Shown: piece after piece, positions 28,670 to 32,243 of the stretch | Position numbering within the stretch: position 1 is the first letter of the stretch | Layout: each line of letters starts with the position of its first letter | NCBI GenBank assembly: GCA_947448095.1 | Contig: CANFNN010000002.1 | Span: 1-32,243, forward strand | Direction: 5' to 3' | From: Bacteriovoracaceae bacterium | GTDB taxonomy: Bacteria; Bdellovibrionota; Bacteriovoracia; Bacteriovoracales; Bacteriovoracaceae | Length of the DNA stretch: 32,243 nucleotides | Program-made: the position numbers and the translations under genes | The notes under the pieces: model-generated | Told to the model about the DNA's origin: nothing | The model's input: only the letters and a program-made list of their open reading frames with translations | Databases searched by the model: none

Positions 28670-28861
28670 CTATCTATTCAATTTCAGAAAATTATTTTGC
28701 TTCAATAAAATTCTTAGACCAATGAGAGCACCAGTAACGATGATGTGTACCTGAATTGGCCAACCAAAGAGTAGATCTGTATTAACAAATAATGAGCTCA
28801 TAAGAAGAACTCCCCATAAAGTTATTAGAGCGAAATCCATGCTCAAAAGTGATTTTTTCAT
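28670..28861 (-). CDS. Small membrane protein, hypothetical
   Basis: ATG at 28861 gives MKKSLLSMDFALITLWGVLLMSSLFVNTDLLFGWPIQVHIIVTGALIGLRILLKQNNFLKLNR with two hydrophobic stretches; convergent and abutting pldA. Confidence 0.5.
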   Translation of the reverse strand: MKKSLLSMDFALITLWGVLLMSSLFVNTDLLFGWPIQVHIIVTGALIGLRILLKQNNFLKLNR

Positions 28862-28927
28862 TAAGAAAATGTTAAATTTGAATTTCTGGGTTGGCAATTG
28901 CCTGATGGGGAATGTGAGAAGATGTCA

Positions 28928-28955
28928 TATTGCCCCTACAAAATGAGGGGCAATA
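28928..28955. repeat. Inverted repeat/hairpin, 10-bp stem
   Basis: TATTGCCCCT - ACAAAATG - AGGGGCAATA, 28 nt past the stop of the 630-aa minus-strand gene; no T-run. Confidence 0.7.
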
Positions 28956-28982
28956 GATAACGCGTGGCTTTGTAATATTAAA

Positions 28983-30875
28983 TTAGAACTTAAACCCTTT
29001 GAGTAGTTTTTTGCCCTGTTCTTTCAAATCGTTAGTTCCGCCTTTTTTCAGCTTCTCAATCTCTTTTTTGATTTGATCTTCATTCTTCTTGTACAGCTCA
29101 CCGATATTACTGAGAGAAGAGAGATTCGCTTTGTTGCCACCAATTGCTGCCATGAGATCATTTTTAGGTTTCATAATCTTTTCATCAACCATCTTCTGGA
29201 TTTGATTTTGGGCATCAGCAATCTTATTTCCAATTTCCCGATTAAAGCCATTACCTAGTTCATCGCCAAGGTTTGAGCTGATCTTCATGTCTAGGTTCTT
29301 AAATGTACCCGAGACAGAACCATCGACTGAGATGGCAGAAATACCGTTCATGATGTTGGTTAAAATTTCCTGAGCAAGTTTGGTTTTACTCTCAACAATA
29401 AACTTCGGCTGCTTAAGAACAGATGACCAAGTCATGGAAATTTGATCTTGTTTTAAATGAGCTTCAATCGCTGATGATCCCACAGCATTTTGAAAACCGA
29501 ATTTAAGTTTTTCATCATTCACAAACATTCTTTCAGGCACAACAAATGAGCCCACTTTAATCAATGCCGATTGCTCACTGATGGTCTTCGTAAAGTCAGC
29601 TTTGACTAACGCCTGGACACCCATGACTTTCACACCAGGGAAATCTCCCCGCATATCAAGCACAATCGGTTTTCCAATAGTCTTAGGCGAAGTGGTGACG
29701 TTAGTGAGCTCTCCTGAAACATTGCCTGAGTATGAATCTGCCGTGCCTTTAGAGCTCAGGGCCGCTCGCTTAAGCCAAAATAATGGATACCCTTTCGTGA
29801 TAGGGAATTCATGGTTTGATCCCAGAGATCTTTTATGAGGAACGACTTCTTCTTTTTCTTTTTTCTCTGGTAGATATTGTTTAGCAAGAGCTTGATACTT
29901 TCTGGCCTTCGCAATGTATTCTGCAAATTCTCCAGCAAATAAGTGCATCGCCATATCTTTAAAATCAATCTGAGGAACGGCGAAGCGGTCTTTTAACGAG
30001 GCGATGTCTTCTTTCACCAGCAGTTCAATTTCTTTAGGATAATTGGCCACGGCAGTGACTTCAGACTGAAGCTGCTTACTTGAGGCCTGAATTTCTTTGT
30101 ACTGATTATTCACTTCTTTTAGCAGATCGTTTAATTCTTTAAGGCCTTTGGCCTGCTCTAAGAAGTTTTTTTGTTTTGAAATGGTTTGAATTTTGGCTTC
30201 AATTTCTTTGACCTTAGAAGTGTCAGACAAAGTCTTGATCTTTGCATCCCAGACACTTTTCTTGGCATTCACGTCAGAGAGCATCGCCCCAATGCGCGCT
30301 TCACTTTTAAGGTCTCCGCGAATTTTTTCAAGTTGGTCTTTATAGTCTCCCCCTTCAAGCAGAGTAGCGACGTCACCCAGAACATTTTTTCCGTATTTGT
30401 TTTTTACCTGAGAAATCACTTCAATTTGAAGCTCGTTAATTTTACTGGGTTTAGCGGGCTCAGGGGGAAGAACCTTACCTGGGTGTTTTCTCGGCTTAGA
30501 AATCTGGATGTTATTAATGCTGGCATCATCGACGACAAATTTCATGCGCAAAAGAGCGTCCCAGACATATTGAAAATGCATGTTTTCAATTTCAAGCATG
30601 TTATGAGTTGGTTTTTCTTTGTCGGTTACTTGTAGACCATTCAAATCAAATGATCCTCTGAGAAAACTGGTTTTCACTGAGGCAACGTTGACTTCAGCGC
30701 CGTTGCCTTGAGTTCCCACATATTCAAAGAGAGATTTTAAATGATGGTCAAAGTAGTAAGAAAAATAGCCAAAAGTTAAAAGCGACATCACCAAAACGGG
30801 AATGATCGCTTCAAAACGAATAGGACCTTTTTTCTTAGGAATTTTAGTTTCTTTTGTATTTTGATTATCGCTCAT
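28983..30875 (-). CDS. TIGR03545-like (AsmA-like) membrane-anchored protein
   Basis: Cytoplasmic N-terminus, one TM (FEAIIPVLVMSLLTFGYFSYYF), then AsmA-like text (NGAEVNVASVKTSFLRGSFDLNGLQVTD) and a central coiled coil; paired with the 175-aa TIGR03546-like gene. Confidence 0.75.
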   Translation of the reverse strand: MSDNQNTKETKIPKKKGPIRFEAIIPVLVMSLLTFGYFSYYFDHHLKSLFEYVGTQGNGAEVNVASVKTSFLRGSFDLNGLQVTDKEKPTHNMLEIENMHFQYVWDALLRMKFVVDDASINNIQISKPRKHPGKVLPPEPAKPSKINELQIEVISQVKNKYGKNVLGDVATLLEGGDYKDQLEKIRGDLKSEARIGAMLSDVNAKKSVWDAKIKTLSDTSKVKEIEAKIQTISKQKNFLEQAKGLKELNDLLKEVNNQYKEIQASSKQLQSEVTAVANYPKEIELLVKEDIASLKDRFAVPQIDFKDMAMHLFAGEFAEYIAKARKYQALAKQYLPEKKEKEEVVPHKRSLGSNHEFPITKGYPLFWLKRAALSSKGTADSYSGNVSGELTNVTTSPKTIGKPIVLDMRGDFPGVKVMGVQALVKADFTKTISEQSALIKVGSFVVPERMFVNDEKLKFGFQNAVGSSAIEAHLKQDQISMTWSSVLKQPKFIVESKTKLAQEILTNIMNGISAISVDGSVSGTFKNLDMKISSNLGDELGNGFNREIGNKIADAQNQIQKMVDEKIMKPKNDLMAAIGGNKANLSSLSNIGELYKKNEDQIKKEIEKLKKGGTNDLKEQGKKLLKGFKF

Positions 30876-30887
30876 AATAGTTCCGCC

Positions 30888-31415
30888 TTAATTCCACTTA
30901 TACTGATCATATTTGTAATACCACTGGTAGAACTTGGTCGCTTCTACCGCTTTCCACGCTTTTGATTCTTTAAAGCGCGCCAGAACTGTCTGACGGTATT
31001 TCACTATCAAGAAGCGACTTAGAATAAAAACTAGTGGAGAAAGAGCAAACGTAATCACCGCCGAGCCCATGACAATCGTATTATTAAAACGAGTGAACGG
31101 AATGATCGGCATGTTGTAGAGGGTGGTATAAAAAGCTTGAAGTGATTCAATCTCCAGAACTTTGCTGCCAATCGCATCGAAAGCTGGGTCAAGTAGGAAG
31201 GCCACAAACTTAAAGAAAAAAGCCGCTAGTAAGGCAGCTCCAATTTGAATGCGAAAAAAGAACAGGACTAAAAAGATAAGTAAGCTATGAAGAGATAATG
31301 TAGGAGTCATGCCTAAAATAAATCCACAGGTCAGTCCCATCGCGAGTGAGATCGTTCCGGTGTCAGAGTTCAGTAATTTAATGAAAGCAAATAATTGTTT
31401 GAGTATCAGACCCAT
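30888..31415 (-). CDS. TIGR03546/DUF2062-like multi-pass membrane protein
   Basis: Multiple TM helices (GTISLAMGLTCGFILGMTPTLSLHSLLIFLVLFFFRIQIGAALLAAFFFKFVAFLLDPAFDAIG); 12 nt upstream of its partner gene. Confidence 0.8.
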   Translation of the reverse strand: MGLILKQLFAFIKLLNSDTGTISLAMGLTCGFILGMTPTLSLHSLLIFLVLFFFRIQIGAALLAAFFFKFVAFLLDPAFDAIGSKVLEIESLQAFYTTLYNMPIIPFTRFNNTIVMGSAVITFALSPLVFILSRFLIVKYRQTVLARFKESKAWKAVEATKFYQWYYKYDQYKWN

Positions 31416-31551
31416 GGCGTCTCCTTACAGATTTAAGTGAATAAATCTTAAAAGCCACAGGCCTCTTTGACCATAGGAAAGAGGGTAACAAAGAGCGTTG
31501 TTTTTAAACCCATCCATGGGTACAGGTGTTTCTCATCCTTGCGAAAAGTGA

Positions 31552-32217
31552 TTATACAATTCCAATGTCTTTTAATGCACTATCCATGTAGGCCGGAATA
31601 TGAGGCTTGGGTGCTTTGTAGGATTCAAGATACTGGTCCACTCGCTCCAGCCACTCAGGATCATAGCTACTTTCATTGACCGCGCGCTCAATACTCTCAA
31701 CGAAATGTTCCGGATGATCCGCAATATAAATTAATTTTGCATCTGCATAAGGATGAACCATTTCTGGCACCGAAGTAGATACCACGGGTTTACCCGCTGC
31801 CAGGTATTCCGGAATATTCGTCGGGTTAGGAACCTGATCATATTCATGAAAAGAAAATGGAAGGAAGGCACAGTCCCATCCCGAAACATATTGAGGAAGT
31901 TTGTAATAATTTTTCTTTCCCAGATAATGAATATTCTCTCTCACCGGAAGAAGCGAAGGATCAATTCGAACCACGGGCCCAATCAAGATGAATTGAAACT
32001 CTGGGCGCAGCTCGGCCATCTTATCTAAGAGATGAAGATTGAGTCTCTCATCAATTATTCCACTAAAACCAATTCGCGGATGACTAATGGAATGCTGATC
32101 CTCAGGTTCCGGCAACTGAGTTCTCGCTTGATAAAAATGCGTCAGATTAGTGGAGAGAAAATCATCAAGCTCTCCGTCAAAAGCAATCAGATCCAAATGT
32201 TTATTGGGCGAGTTCAT
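31552..32217 (-). CDS. Glycosyltransferase, C-terminal GT-B domain (possibly partial at right edge)
   Basis: PRIGFSGIIDERLNLHLLDKMAELRPEFQFILIGPVVRIDPSLLPVRENIHYLGKKNYYKLPQYVSGWDCAFLPF...TNIPEYLAAGKPVVSTSVPEMV typical of GT family 1/4. ATG at 32217 has AGGAG upstream, but the frame is also open to the window edge. Confidence 0.85.
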   Translation of the reverse strand: MNSPNKHLDLIAFDGELDDFLSTNLTHFYQARTQLPEPEDQHSISHPRIGFSGIIDERLNLHLLDKMAELRPEFQFILIGPVVRIDPSLLPVRENIHYLGKKNYYKLPQYVSGWDCAFLPFSFHEYDQVPNPTNIPEYLAAGKPVVSTSVPEMVHPYADAKLIYIADHPEHFVESIERAVNESSYDPEWLERVDQYLESYKAPKPHIPAYMDSALKDIGIV

Positions 32218-32243
32218 GGGGGTTCTCCTGAGATGATTTAAGA

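Noticed and set aside
30186-30635. 149-aa plus ORF
   Set aside because: Antisense to the TIGR03545-like gene; composition typical of a shadow ORF.
31462-31484. CCTCTTT-N9-AAAGAGG inverted repeat
   Set aside because: Only 7 bp, no T-run on either side; too weak to call a terminator.

Overview
This 32.2 kb window is protein-coding chromosomal sequence. The style of its lipoproteins and envelope proteins suggests a Bdellovibrio/Bacteriovorax-like organism, but that is inference only. I see no tRNA, rRNA, CRISPR array or transposase. The dominant feature is an ~11.7 kb minus-strand reading frame (17968 down to 6305). It encodes a predicted giant surface lipoprotein with 35 tandem ~99-aa Ig-like (Big_1/invasin-like) repeats, each carrying a Cys-x10-Cys pair, followed by a non-repetitive ~400-aa C-terminal region. 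The frame is split by one in-frame TGA at 15782-15784, exactly where the repeat consensus has Gly (GGA to TGA). The two ORFs in the supplied track (728 aa and 3150 aa) are therefore halves of one continuous frame, and the GTG 'start' of the 3150-aa ORF is a Val codon inside a repeat. Flanking genes: an edge-truncated FnIII-like lipoprotein missing from the ORF track; a PEGA/TPR protein with a membrane protein that may carry a FliF-C/FliG-like cytoplasmic domain; a 2Fe-2S ferredoxin; leucine dehydrogenase; a small lipoprotein; a FadL/PorV-like outer-membrane protein; a B12-binding radical SAM fusion protein (TIGR03960/TIGR03936-like); an S8 protease with a large insertion; a lipoprotein; a fused alpha/beta 2-oxoacid dehydrogenase E1; an OMPLA-like phospholipase A; a TIGR03545/TIGR03546-like pair; and a glycosyltransferase fragment near the right edge.
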